Part shown: piece after piece, positions 7,075 through 14,567 of the stretch
How positions within the stretch are numbered: position 1 is the first letter of the stretch
Layout of the letters: every line of letters begins with the position of its first letter
NCBI GenBank assembly: GCA_902489595.1
Contig: CABUAS010000004.1
Span: 1 to 48,517, forward strand
Direction: 5' to 3'
Length of the DNA stretch: 48,517 nt
Origin: an uncultured Oscillospiraceae bacterium
GTDB taxonomy: Bacteria; Bacillota; Clostridia; Oscillospirales; Acutalibacteraceae
The notes under the pieces: model-generated
The model's database searches: none
Told to the model about the DNA's origin: nothing
Seen by the model: only the letters and a program-made list of their open reading frames with translations
Position numbers and translations under genes: made by a program

Positions 7075-7323
7075 ATGAAATATAAATTAAAAATTGCAGA
7101 AAAGAAAACAGAAAAAATCAGAATAAACACTGATTTTATTAAACTTGACAGCCTGTTAAAATTTTCGGGTCTTGCAGAAACAGGCAGTATGGCAAAAATG
7201 CTTGTGCAGGACGGTAAAGTTAAAGTAAACGGTGAAATATGCACCGCCAGAGGCAAAAAAATTCGCAGCGGTGATACAGTTTCTTTCAGAAATATTAATT
7301 TAAAAGTTATTAATGAAAATTAA
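7075..7323 (+). CDS. yaaA: S4-domain RNA-binding protein YaaA
   Basis: An 82-residue protein with a single S4 fold: KLDSLLKFSGLAETGSMAKM, then VQDGKVKVNGEI and GKKIRSGDTVSF. It belongs to the small S4 family conserved between dnaN and recF in Firmicutes, thought to bind rRNA or the ribosome; the exact role is not shown here. Its end overlaps the start of recF by 11 nt, indicating translational coupling. Confidence 0.9.
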   Translation: MKYKLKIAEKKTEKIRINTDFIKLDSLLKFSGLAETGSMAKMLVQDGKVKVNGEICTARGKKIRSGDTVSFRNINLKVINEN

Positions 7324-8401
7324 CAGTATTGAATTTGAAAATTTCAGAAATATTGAAAAATTATCAATTAATTTTGACGATGTAAATATTATTTACGGTG
7401 AAAATGCGCAGGGAAAAACGAACCTTATTGAGGGTATTTATCTTTTTACGGGTGCAAAATCTTTCCGCAGTGTAAGAGATAAAGAACTTATTAAATTCGG
7501 CTGTGATTTTTCAAGGCTGAAAATTGATTTTATCAATAAAAACAGACTGCAGACGGCTGAAATTACGATAAAAAACAAGCGTGAGGCAACTCTTAACGGA
7601 GTGAAGAAAAAATCTCCTGTTATGCTCGGTGAAGAGATGAAAGCCGTTATTTTTAGTCCTGTTCATCTTTCAATGGTAAAAGACGGCCCTGAAGAAAGAC
7701 GAAAATTTATTGACGGTGCATTGTGCCAGATTAAATCAAATTACAGAAATATTTTAAAAGAATATAACAAGGTGCTTTCTCAGAGAAATGCACTTTTGAA
7801 AGATATTGCAGTCAATTATTCACTTGCCGATATGCTTTATGTATGGGATAAAAGTTTTGCAAAATACGGTGCAAAAATTATTTATCAGCGGCAGAAATAT
7901 ATTGAGGCGCTTTTGCCGTATGCAAAAGAAATTTACGGCGGACTTTCAAACGGCAGAGAAGAAATTAACCTTGCTTTAAAAGGTTTTAAAAACTGTGAAA
8001 ATCTTACTGCCGAAGAAATTGAAAATAAACTTATGATTGCCCTGCAAAACAACAGGCAGGCAGATTTAATTGCAAAAACAACGCTTATCGGTCCGCACAG
8101 AAATGATGTTGAAATTCTGATAAACGGCAATTCTGCACGAAAATACGGCAGTCAGGGTCAGCAGAGAAGCTGTGTGCTTGCGCTGAAGCTTGCCGAGGCG
8201 AGTCTGCTTCGTGAAAAAACGCAGGACGAGCCTGTTGCCCTGCTCGATGATGTGATGAGCGAGCTTGACGAAAAACGGCAGGATTATATTTTAAATCATA
8301 TCAAAGACTGGCAGGTGTTTATTACCTGCTGTGACCCTGCCTCGGTTTTAAGACTTAAACAGGGCAAAACATTTCATATAAATGACGGAAAGGCAATTTA
8401 A
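7313..8401 (+). CDS. recF: DNA replication and repair protein RecF
   Basis: RecF is an SMC-like ATPase that helps load RecA at gaps. The 362 residues show Walker A GENAQGKTN (about residues 30-38), the ABC signature region GSQGQQRSCVLALKLAEA and Walker B PVALLDDVMSELD. Length and motif order are normal. It starts inside yaaA (overlapping ATGAAAATTAA), with no separate promoter seen, and is followed by two repeat units. Confidence 0.97.
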   Translation: MKINSIEFENFRNIEKLSINFDDVNIIYGENAQGKTNLIEGIYLFTGAKSFRSVRDKELIKFGCDFSRLKIDFINKNRLQTAEITIKNKREATLNGVKKKSPVMLGEEMKAVIFSPVHLSMVKDGPEERRKFIDGALCQIKSNYRNILKEYNKVLSQRNALLKDIAVNYSLADMLYVWDKSFAKYGAKIIYQRQKYIEALLPYAKEIYGGLSNGREEINLALKGFKNCENLTAEEIENKLMIALQNNRQADLIAKTTLIGPHRNDVEILINGNSARKYGSQGQQRSCVLALKLAEASLLREKTQDEPVALLDDVMSELDEKRQDYILNHIKDWQVFITCCDPASVLRLKQGKTFHINDGKAI

Positions 8402-8404
8402 AAG

Positions 8405-8515
8405 AATCCCCCTGTCACTTCGTAACATCCCTCTTTGACAAGGGGGACTGATTATCCTTATGACTTGCCTCCTTTGTTAAAGGGAGGGGGACCGCTTGCG
8501 GTGGAGGGATTAACG
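8405..8515. repeat. CCTCCCTT-family repeats (two units) between recF and remB
   Basis: Unit 8405-8448 (CCCCCTGTCACTTCGTAACA, CTTTGACAAGGGGG) and unit 8467-8513 (CCTCCTTTGTTAAAGGGAGG, ACCGCTTGCGGT, GGAGGGATT). The second unit ends 12 nt before remB; its GGAGGG is too far from the ATG to be a normal ribosome-binding site. Confidence 0.7.
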
Positions 8516-8525
8516 AAAAAAAATT

Positions 8526-8759
8526 ATGTTCCTGCATCTCGGTGACTCAACAGTAGTCAATACAAAAGATATTATCGGCATTTTTGATATGGATACATCA
8601 ACAGTGAATAAAGCTACACGTGATTATCTTAATCTTGCCGAGAAAAATAAAAAAATCGTATATGTAAATTATGATTTGCCGAAAAGCTTTGTTGTCACAA
8701 CCGACAAAATTTTCGTTTGCCCGTTAAATACAAGCACATTGTATAAACGTGCAAAATAA
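8526..8759 (+). CDS. remB: Extracellular matrix regulator RemB family protein
   Basis: A 77-residue protein matching the RemB (YaaB) family: MFLHLGDSTVVNTKDIIGIF at the N terminus and VVTTDKIFVCPLNTSTLYKR at the C terminus. In Bacillus the family regulates biofilm matrix genes, and the gene lies between recF and gyrB, exactly as here. A convincing ribosome-binding site is not visible; the upstream DNA is a dispersed repeat, which may have displaced it. Confidence 0.85.
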   Translation: MFLHLGDSTVVNTKDIIGIFDMDTSTVNKATRDYLNLAEKNKKIVYVNYDLPKSFVVTTDKIFVCPLNTSTLYKRAK

Positions 8760-8765
8760 TGTGTT

Positions 8766-9263
8766 ATGGAAAAATTAGTAAAGCGCAAAAAAATGCGTTT
8801 AAAAGATTTCGATTACAATTCAAACGGAATGTATTTTGTTACAATATGTGCACAAAATATGAAATACGTTTTTGGAATAATTGTAGGGTGCGGCGTCCTC
8901 GACGCACCGTATATGCAATACTCCGAATACGGCAAAATTGTAAAAAATCAAATAATCGAAATGAATAAAATATACGATAATATAAATGTAAACAAATTTG
9001 TTGTAATGCCTAATCATTTGCATTTAATTATTGAAATAAATAATATCGGCGGTGCGTCGGGGACGCCGCACCCTGCGAATTCGTTAATTTCATCGTTTGT
9101 CGGTACATTGAAACGATTTACAAATAAAAAAATCGGTAAAAATATTTGGCAAACCTCATTTTACGACCACATTATCCGTGATGAAGATGATTATTTAACA
9201 AAGGCACAATATATCGAAAACAATCCTGCAAAATGGACTGAAGACAAATATTACATTACATAA
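8766..9263 (+). CDS. REP-associated tyrosine transposase (RAYT, Y1/HUH family)
   Basis: RAYTs are single-copy relatives of IS200/IS605 TnpA that bind and cut GTAG-headed REP hairpins. Visible here: N-terminal RLKDFDYNSNGMYFVTICAQN, the HUH motif in MPNHLHLII (H84, H86), a candidate catalytic tyrosine in WQTSFYDHIIRDE (Y133), and the terminal YIENNPAKW. Length of 165 residues is normal. Two REPs of the window's own family lie inside the gene in frame: 8883-8909 encodes residues 40-48 (VGCGVLDAP), and 9050-9076, in the opposite orientation, encodes about 96-104. The gene starts six bases after remB without a clear ribosome-binding site, and has been inserted into the conserved remB-gyrB interval. 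Probably the enzyme that mobilises the surrounding REPs (inference). Confidence 0.9.
   Translation: MEKLVKRKKMRLKDFDYNSNGMYFVTICAQNMKYVFGIIVGCGVLDAPYMQYSEYGKIVKNQIIEMNKIYDNINVNKFVVMPNHLHLIIEINNIGGASGTPHPANSLISSFVGTLKRFTNKKIGKNIWQTSFYDHIIRDEDDYLTKAQYIENNPAKWTEDKYYIT
8883..8909 (+). repeat. REP inside the RAYT gene, copy 1
   Basis: A complete 27-nt GTAG-headed REP with the GGTGCG/CGCACC stem, read in frame as nine codons (VGCGVLDAP). Matches the intergenic copies at 19728-19754 and 34385-34411 apart from one loop base. Confidence 0.9.
9050..9076 (-). repeat. REP inside the RAYT gene, copy 2
   Basis: The same REP subtype in reverse orientation, head GCAG instead of GTAG (one change). Read in frame without a stop. 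It sits just after the HUH motif in a loop that varies in length across the family. Confidence 0.88.
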
Positions 9264-9284
9264 TACAGACAAAGGAGTATCAAT

Positions 9285-11252
9285 ATGTCTGAAGAAAATA
9301 AAACAATATTAGAAGAAGAGGATATTGACACTGTTGTTACGGAAGAATATTCCGAAAACAGTATTCAGGTGCTTGAAGGGCTTGAGGCTGTAAGAAAGCG
9401 CCCCGGTATGTATATCGGCTCGCAGGGTCCCCGTGGTTTGCATCACCTTGTTTATGAAATTGTGGACAACTCTATTGACGAGGCGCTTGCAGGCGTGTGC
9501 ACTCATATTGAGTGTGATATTCTGCCTGACAACATTATCGCAGTTCGTGATAACGGCCGTGGTATTCCCGTAGGTATCAATGAAAAAACAGGTCTGCCTG
9601 CCGTTACGGTTGTTCTTACCGTGCTTCACGCAGGCGGCAAATTCGGCGGCAGCGGCTACAAAGTTTCGGGCGGTCTGCACGGCGTTGGTTCATCTGTTGT
9701 AAACGCTCTTTCTGAATGGCTTGAGGTTGAAGTTACGCAGAACGGTCATATTTATTCACAGCGTTTTGAGCGCGGTAAGCCTGTTAATGATTTGCATATT
9801 ATCGGCGATGCAGACGGCCACGGCACGCTGATTAAATTCAAGGCTGACGGCGAAATTTTTACCGAAACAACTGTTTATGACTATGAAGTTCTTTCACGCA
9901 GACTGCGTGAACAGGCATTTCTTAACGCAGGTCTTTCCATTACCCTTTCAGATAAGAGAGAGGACGACCCCGAATTTCAAAAAAGTGAAGTTTACTGTTA
10001 TGAGGGCGGTATAAAATCTTTCGTTGAATACATAAATAAAACACGCGGCTACAACCCTGTTCAGGACGAAGTTATTCATATTTCCACCACGAAAGAGGAC
10101 AGGTCTGCCGAAGTTGCAATCTGCTATAATGACGCTTATAATGTTAATCTTTTATCGTTTGCAAACAATATCAACACTGTTGACGGCGGTACTCACGAGC
10201 AGGGTTTCAAGCGTGCGCTGACCCGTGTTTTCAATGATTACGGCAAAAAATATAATATTCTTAAAGACAGCGATAAAAAGCTCTCGGGCGATGACGTTTT
10301 AGAGGGCTTAACGGCAGTCATCAGCGTTAAGCTTACCGACGCACAGTTTGAGGGACAGACTAAGGGCAAGCTCGGCAACACAGATATAGCAGGCCTTGTT
10401 TCATCGCTTGTTTATGATAAACTGATGACCTATTTTGAGGAAAATCCGCAGACTGCAAAAACGCTTCTTAATAAAACACTTGACGCATCAAGAGCAAGAG
10501 AGGCAGCACGAAAAGCAAGGGAAAGCGCAAGGCGCAAAAGTCCGCTTGAAAGCAATTCACTGCCCGGCAAGCTTGCCGACTGCATTTCAAACAACCCCGA
10601 AGAATGTGAACTTTTCATCGTCGAGGGTGACTCGGCAGGCGGTTCTGCAAAAGACGGTCGAGATAAGGTTCACCAGGCAATTCTTGCCCTCTGGGGTAAA
10701 ATGCTCAATGTTGAAAAAGCAAGGCTTGACAAGGTTTACGGCAACGAAAAGCTGACGCCTATTGTGCAGTCGCTTGGCACGGGAATCGGCGAGGATTTCA
10801 ATATTGAAAAGCTTCGTTATCATAAAATCGTTATTATGGCGGATGCCGATGTCGACGGTTCGCACATCAGAACGCTTCTTCTGACCTTCTTTTTCCGCTT
10901 TATGCGTGAAATTGTTGAGGGCGGCTATGTTTATCTTGCTCAGCCGCCGCTTTTCAAGGTAAGCAAGGGCAAAAAGAGCGTTTATGCATTTTCAGATGAA
11001 GAAAGAGATAATTATATAGCAGATATGGGCGGTCAGTGTGACGTTCAGCGATATAAAGGTCTTGGTGAAATGGACCCCGACCAGCTGTGGGAAACTACAA
11101 TGGACCCCGAGTTCAGAACGATGAAGCGTGTTACGGTTGAAGACGCCCAGCACGCCGACGAAACCTTCAGCATTCTTATGGGCGACAATGTAGAGCCCCG
11201 CCGTGAGTTTATAGAGAAGAATGCGAAGTATGTTCAGAATCTTGATGTTTGA
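9285..11252 (+). CDS. gyrB: DNA gyrase subunit B
   Basis: The ATPase and TOPRIM subunit of gyrase, which introduces negative supercoils. The 655 residues show the GHKL ATPase start GLEAVRKRPGMYIG, the ATP-binding DNGRGIPV (about residue 89), the TOPRIM EGDSAGGSAKDGRD (about 446) and the metal-binding DADVDGSH (about 520). AAAGGAG lies eight or so bases before the ATG. It is followed by a 398-nt repeat block, then gyrA. Confidence 0.98.
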   Translation: MSEENKTILEEEDIDTVVTEEYSENSIQVLEGLEAVRKRPGMYIGSQGPRGLHHLVYEIVDNSIDEALAGVCTHIECDILPDNIIAVRDNGRGIPVGINEKTGLPAVTVVLTVLHAGGKFGGSGYKVSGGLHGVGSSVVNALSEWLEVEVTQNGHIYSQRFERGKPVNDLHIIGDADGHGTLIKFKADGEIFTETTVYDYEVLSRRLREQAFLNAGLSITLSDKREDDPEFQKSEVYCYEGGIKSFVEYINKTRGYNPVQDEVIHISTTKEDRSAEVAICYNDAYNVNLLSFANNINTVDGGTHEQGFKRALTRVFNDYGKKYNILKDSDKKLSGDDVLEGLTAVISVKLTDAQFEGQTKGKLGNTDIAGLVSSLVYDKLMTYFEENPQTAKTLLNKTLDASRAREAARKARESARRKSPLESNSLPGKLADCISNNPEECELFIVEGDSAGGSAKDGRDKVHQAILALWGKMLNVEKARLDKVYGNEKLTPIVQSLGTGIGEDFNIEKLRYHKIVIMADADVDGSHIRTLLLTFFFRFMREIVEGGYVYLAQPPLFKVSKGKKSVYAFSDEERDNYIADMGGQCDVQRYKGLGEMDPDQLWETTMDPEFRTMKRVTVEDAQHADETFSILMGDNVEPRREFIEKNAKYVQNLDV

Positions 11253-11256
11253 TTTT

Positions 11257-11420
11257 TGATTGTGTCTTTTTCCGATTCGTTTTCGACCGCCCACAGTGTG
11301 GGATAAAGGGAGAAAAAAGAATTTGCAGCGGTCAAAATTTATGAGCACATTTATGTGCGATAATAAATTTTGGGTACCGCAATCCGTATTACTGCGTTAT
11401 CGAAAAAATCCATCAATCAT
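11257..11420 (+). mobile_element. MITE-like element, TGATTG family (long copy)
   Basis: Begins TGATTGTGTCTTTTTCCG and ends AAAAATCCATCAATCA, so the ends are imperfect inverted repeats. The interior differs from the other copies and has a palindrome around TTTATGAGCACATTTATGTGC. It begins five bases after the gyrB stop codon. Confidence 0.7.
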
Positions 11421-11441
11421 AGTTTTTATATATTTTATTTT

Positions 11442-11529
11442 GTAGGGGTCGGCGGTCTCACCTGTCGGCTCGGTCGGTGCTTCTGCTGCGCAGAGGTGTC
11501 CACCGGACACCCGCACCCTCGACGACCCG
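11442..11529 (+). repeat. Long composite REP (GGGTCG outer stem)
   Basis: GTAGGGGTCGGC at the left and GACGACCCG at the right form the outer stem; the internal module of about 60 nt is the same as at 1013-1100, where the outer stem is GGTGCG/CGCACC instead. Confidence 0.88.
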
Positions 11530-11551
11530 CAAACGGTGAGCGGACGACCCG

Positions 11552-11612
11552 TAATATAATCAATCAAACCGAAATTATTCATTTTTCACTATTCATTATT
11601 AATTATTCATTC
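11552..11612 (+). repeat. AAATTATTCATT-type repeat
   Basis: AATATAATCAATCAAACCG followed by AAATTATTCATT iterations, downstream of a REP as in the other copies. Rest of the gyrB-gyrA gap: no gene seen. Confidence 0.7.
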
Positions 11613-11650
11613 GGGCAATCTGCCCACTACATTGGCAAGGAGAGATGATA

Positions 11651-14146
11651 ATGCCAAAAGAAAATACAATTCGTTACGATAATCAAAAAATTACAGACAT
11701 TGAAATCAGCAAGGAAGTGCGTGAGGCGTTTCTTGATTACTCGATGAGCGTTATTGTTCAGCGTGCTCTGCCTGATGTGCGTGACGGTTTAAAGCCTGTT
11801 CACCGCCGAATTCTTTACACAATGTTTGAAAACAGTCTGTATCCCGAAAAGCCTTACCGTAAGTGCGCAGACACGGTCGGCGCCGTTCTCGGTAGGTATC
11901 ATCCGCACGGTGACGCCTCTGTTTATGACGCTATGGTGCGTCTTGCGCAGTGGTTTTCTATGCGTTATACGCTTGTTGACGGTCACGGCAACTTTGGTAC
12001 GATAGACGGCGACCCTGCCGCTGCTTACCGATACACCGAGTCAAGAATGAGCAAAATCAGTATGAAAATGCTTGCCGATATTGACAAGGATACCGTTGAT
12101 TTTGCACCGAACTATGACGACCGTTTAAAAGAACCCACCGTTCTTCCTACCAGAATACCGGCACTTCTTATCAACGGCTCAAGCGGTATTGCCGTTGGTA
12201 TGGCTACAAATATTCCGCCGCACAACATTAAAGAGGTTATCGGCGCAGTTAATTATATGCTCGACCATAAGGACGCAGGTCTTGAAGAAATTATGCAGTT
12301 CATCAAGGGTCCCGACTTCCCCACCAAAGGAATTATTATGGGCACCAAGGGCATAAAAGAGGCTTATGCAACAGGCAAGGGCAAAATTTATCTGCGTGCA
12401 AGAGCGGAAATCGTTGAAGATAAAAACGACCGCTATAAAATCGTTGTTACCGAACTGCCGTATCAGGTTAACAAAGCAAGGCTGATTGTAAGCATTGCCG
12501 ATCTTGTTAAGGATAAAAGGCTTGAGGGCATTGCTGACATCAAGGATTATTCAGACAGGCGCGGTATTCACATCGAAATTGTCTGCAAACGTGATGCAAA
12601 TGCACAGGTTGTGCTTAATAATCTCTTTAAGATGACTCAAATGCAGGTAACTTTCGGTGTTATTATGCTTGCGCTTGTGGGCGGAGTTCCTAAAATTCTT
12701 ACTTTGAAAGAGGTTCTTCAGCAGTATATCGACTTCCGTGAAGAAGTTATAGTGCGCAGAACGAGGTATGAACTTAAAAAAGCACAGGATAGGGCACATA
12801 TTTTAGAGGGTCTTGCACGTGCGATTGACATTGTTGACGAAATTATTGCAACAATCCGTGCCTGCAAGGGCGGCAAATCCGAGGCAAAGCAGGCTCTTAT
12901 TGAAAAATTTGAGTTTGACGATGTTCAGGCAACGGCTATCGTTAATTTCCAGCTCGGTCAGCTTGCCGGTCTTGAAATTGAAAAGATTATGAATGAATTG
13001 AACGAAATTCACGCAAAAATTGCCGATTTTCAGGACATTCTTGCTCATCAGGAGCGTGTTTACGGTATAATCAAGGAAGAGTCTGACGAAATTATCGCAA
13101 AATTCGGCGATGACAGACTTACCGAAATCACTGCAATGACAGGCAGTGTTGAAGATGAAGACCTTATCCCTGTTGAAGAATCTATCCTTACGCTTACCAA
13201 TATGGGTTATATGAAGCGTATGACGGTTGATACATACAAGGCGCAGAACCGAGGCGGCAGAGGCATTATGGGAATGAGCCGCCGAGAAGAGGATTTTGCG
13301 AAAACAATGTTCTCCTGTTCTTCACACGATGTGATATTTATTTTCACAAACCGCGGCAAGGTATTCAGAAAAAAAGCGTATGAAATCCCTGCATCTTCAA
13401 GAACGGGCAAGGGTATGAACGTTGTGAATCTGCTTCCGCTTGAAAAGGGCGAAACTGTTTCCGCCATGGTTAAAATTCCGAAAGAGGAAGAAAGAAAATA
13501 CCTTTGTATGGTTACGAAAAACGGTATCATCAAGAGAACAGACATTAACGAATACAGCCATATCCGCCAAAGCGGTATTATTGCAATTAATCTTGACGAG
13601 GGCGATGAGCTTGCTTATGTTGAGATTACAGACGGCAAGCGTAAGCTTGTTGTTGCAACGCACGACGGTATGAGCATATGCTTTGATGAAAACGATGCAA
13701 GACTTATCGGCAGAACGGCAAGAGGTGTTAAAGCTATTGCGCTTGATGAGGGCGACTGGGTAGTCGGTTTCTCGGCGTCGCTTGACGGCTATACACTGCT
13801 CACCGTTTCCGAAACAGGCTTCGGCAGAAAGAGCAGCTTTGACGATTACCGTGTTCAGTCACGAGGCGGCAAGGGTTTGATTAACTACAGAACGGCGCAG
13901 TACGGCAAGGTTGCAATGATTGCAAGCGTTACCGAGGATGACGATGTTATTATGATTACAACAGACGGTATTGTTATCAGAACGCATATCGACCAGATTT
14001 CAACATTCCAGCGACCCGGCAAGGGCGTTAAGGTTATGAAGGTCAACGATGGCGAGCGTGTTGCCACAATCTCCGTTGTCGAACGCCTTGAAGAGGACGA
14101 AGAAGCACCTCAGGAAACCGAAGAAACCGAAACCACCGAAGAATAA
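11651..14146 (+). CDS. gyrA: DNA gyrase subunit A
   Basis: The DNA-cleaving subunit of gyrase. Evidence: N-terminal MSVIVQRALPDVRDGLKPVH, catalytic tyrosine Y128 in AAAYRYTE, and a C-terminal beta-pinwheel with the GyrA-box QNRGGRG, which separates gyrase from topoisomerase IV. I use the second ATG (11651), eight bases after AAGGAG; the ATG at 11645 is only two bases from it. The quinolone-resistance region reads HPHGDASVYD, so the residue equivalent to E. coli Ser83 is Ala89, with Asp87 conserved. A Glu/Thr-rich acidic tail ends the protein. Paired with gyrB upstream. Confidence 0.98.
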   Translation: MPKENTIRYDNQKITDIEISKEVREAFLDYSMSVIVQRALPDVRDGLKPVHRRILYTMFENSLYPEKPYRKCADTVGAVLGRYHPHGDASVYDAMVRLAQWFSMRYTLVDGHGNFGTIDGDPAAAYRYTESRMSKISMKMLADIDKDTVDFAPNYDDRLKEPTVLPTRIPALLINGSSGIAVGMATNIPPHNIKEVIGAVNYMLDHKDAGLEEIMQFIKGPDFPTKGIIMGTKGIKEAYATGKGKIYLRARAEIVEDKNDRYKIVVTELPYQVNKARLIVSIADLVKDKRLEGIADIKDYSDRRGIHIEIVCKRDANAQVVLNNLFKMTQMQVTFGVIMLALVGGVPKILTLKEVLQQYIDFREEVIVRRTRYELKKAQDRAHILEGLARAIDIVDEIIATIRACKGGKSEAKQALIEKFEFDDVQATAIVNFQLGQLAGLEIEKIMNELNEIHAKIADFQDILAHQERVYGIIKEESDEIIAKFGDDRLTEITAMTGSVEDEDLIPVEESILTLTNMGYMKRMTVDTYKAQNRGGRGIMGMSRREEDFAKTMFSCSSHDVIFIFTNRGKVFRKKAYEIPASSRTGKGMNVVNLLPLEKGETVSAMVKIPKEEERKYLCMVTKNGIIKRTDINEYSHIRQSGIIAINLDEGDELAYVEITDGKRKLVVATHDGMSICFDENDARLIGRTARGVKAIALDEGDWVVGFSASLDGYTLLTVSETGFGRKSSFDDYRVQSRGGKGLINYRTAQYGKVAMIASVTEDDDVIMITTDGIVIRTHIDQISTFQRPGKGVKVMKVNDGERVATISVVERLEEDEEAPQETEETETTEE

Positions 14147-14172
14147 TATTTGTATATATAATTGAATAATTT

Positions 14173-14322
14173 GTAGGGGAGGTTATTCCCCTGTTAGGAG
14201 ACTCCCCTAATAGGGGAGATGCCACGCAGTGGCAGAGGGGTCTGCCGTCTGCGGCTGAGCAAAAATGTCTGCGTAAGCAGACAAAAGGGTCTGCCGAATT
14301 GCAAATTCTCCGTGCCCTCCCG
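14173..14322 (+). repeat. Loop-interrupted REP (GGGAGG stem with an insert of about 124 nt)
   Basis: GTAGGGGAGG (14173-14182) and TCTCCGTGCCCTCCCG (14307-14322) are the two halves of a simple REP (compare 24326-24352). The 124-nt insert carries its own hairpins (CTCCCCTAATAGGGGAG, TGCCACGCAGTGGCA, GTCTGCGTAAGCAGAC). Confidence 0.75.
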
Positions 14323-14364
14323 CAATATAATAAAAAAATCGAAATTGTTCATTATTTATTTTAT

Positions 14365-14447
14365 CGGGCAGGCGCGGAGACCTGCCCCTACGGTGTTGTA
14401 ATAATATAATCAACCAAACCGAAATTATTCATCATTCATTATTCATT
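14365..14447. repeat. REP plus AAATTATTCATT-type repeat
   Basis: REP 14365-14391 (minus, stem GGGCAGG/CCTGCCC, CTAC end), followed at 14403-14447 by AATATAATCAACCAAACCG and ATTCATT iterations. No gene is seen in the remainder of the gyrA-LCP gap. Confidence 0.75.
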
Positions 14448-14449
14448 TG

Positions 14450-14475
14450 GCGGAGCGTAATGCTCTGCTTTTTTT
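14450..14475 (+). terminator. Rho-independent terminator
   Basis: Stem GCGGAGC/GCTCTGC (one G-U pair), loop GTAAT, followed by TTTTTTT. It lies 300 nt after gyrA and just before the LCP gene promoter, so it isolates the two units. Confidence 0.75.
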
Positions 14476-14504
14476 ATTTATTTTTTAAACTTTTTATTAA
14501 TTTG

Positions 14505-14533
14505 TTGAAAATTCGGCGGCTATAATATATAAT
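14505..14533 (+). promoter_or_regulatory. Promoter of the LCP gene
   Basis: TTGAAA (14505-14510), 17-nt spacer, TATAAT (14528-14533). The transcript would start near 14540, and the AAAAGGGGG ribosome-binding site is at 14552-14560. Confidence 0.65.
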
Positions 14534-14567
14534 GTTTGTGATTTTGTTTTGAAAAGGGGGACAAAAA

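Noticed and set aside
8766..9263. RAYT as a pseudogene because REPs interrupt it
   Set aside because: Both REPs keep the frame, and the HUH motif, candidate tyrosine and C-terminal motif are intact.
11370..11648. Open frame rich in Cys/Arg/Gly in the gyrB-gyrA gap
   Set aside because: It is a translation of a long REP and neighbouring repeats, with no ribosome-binding site or family match.
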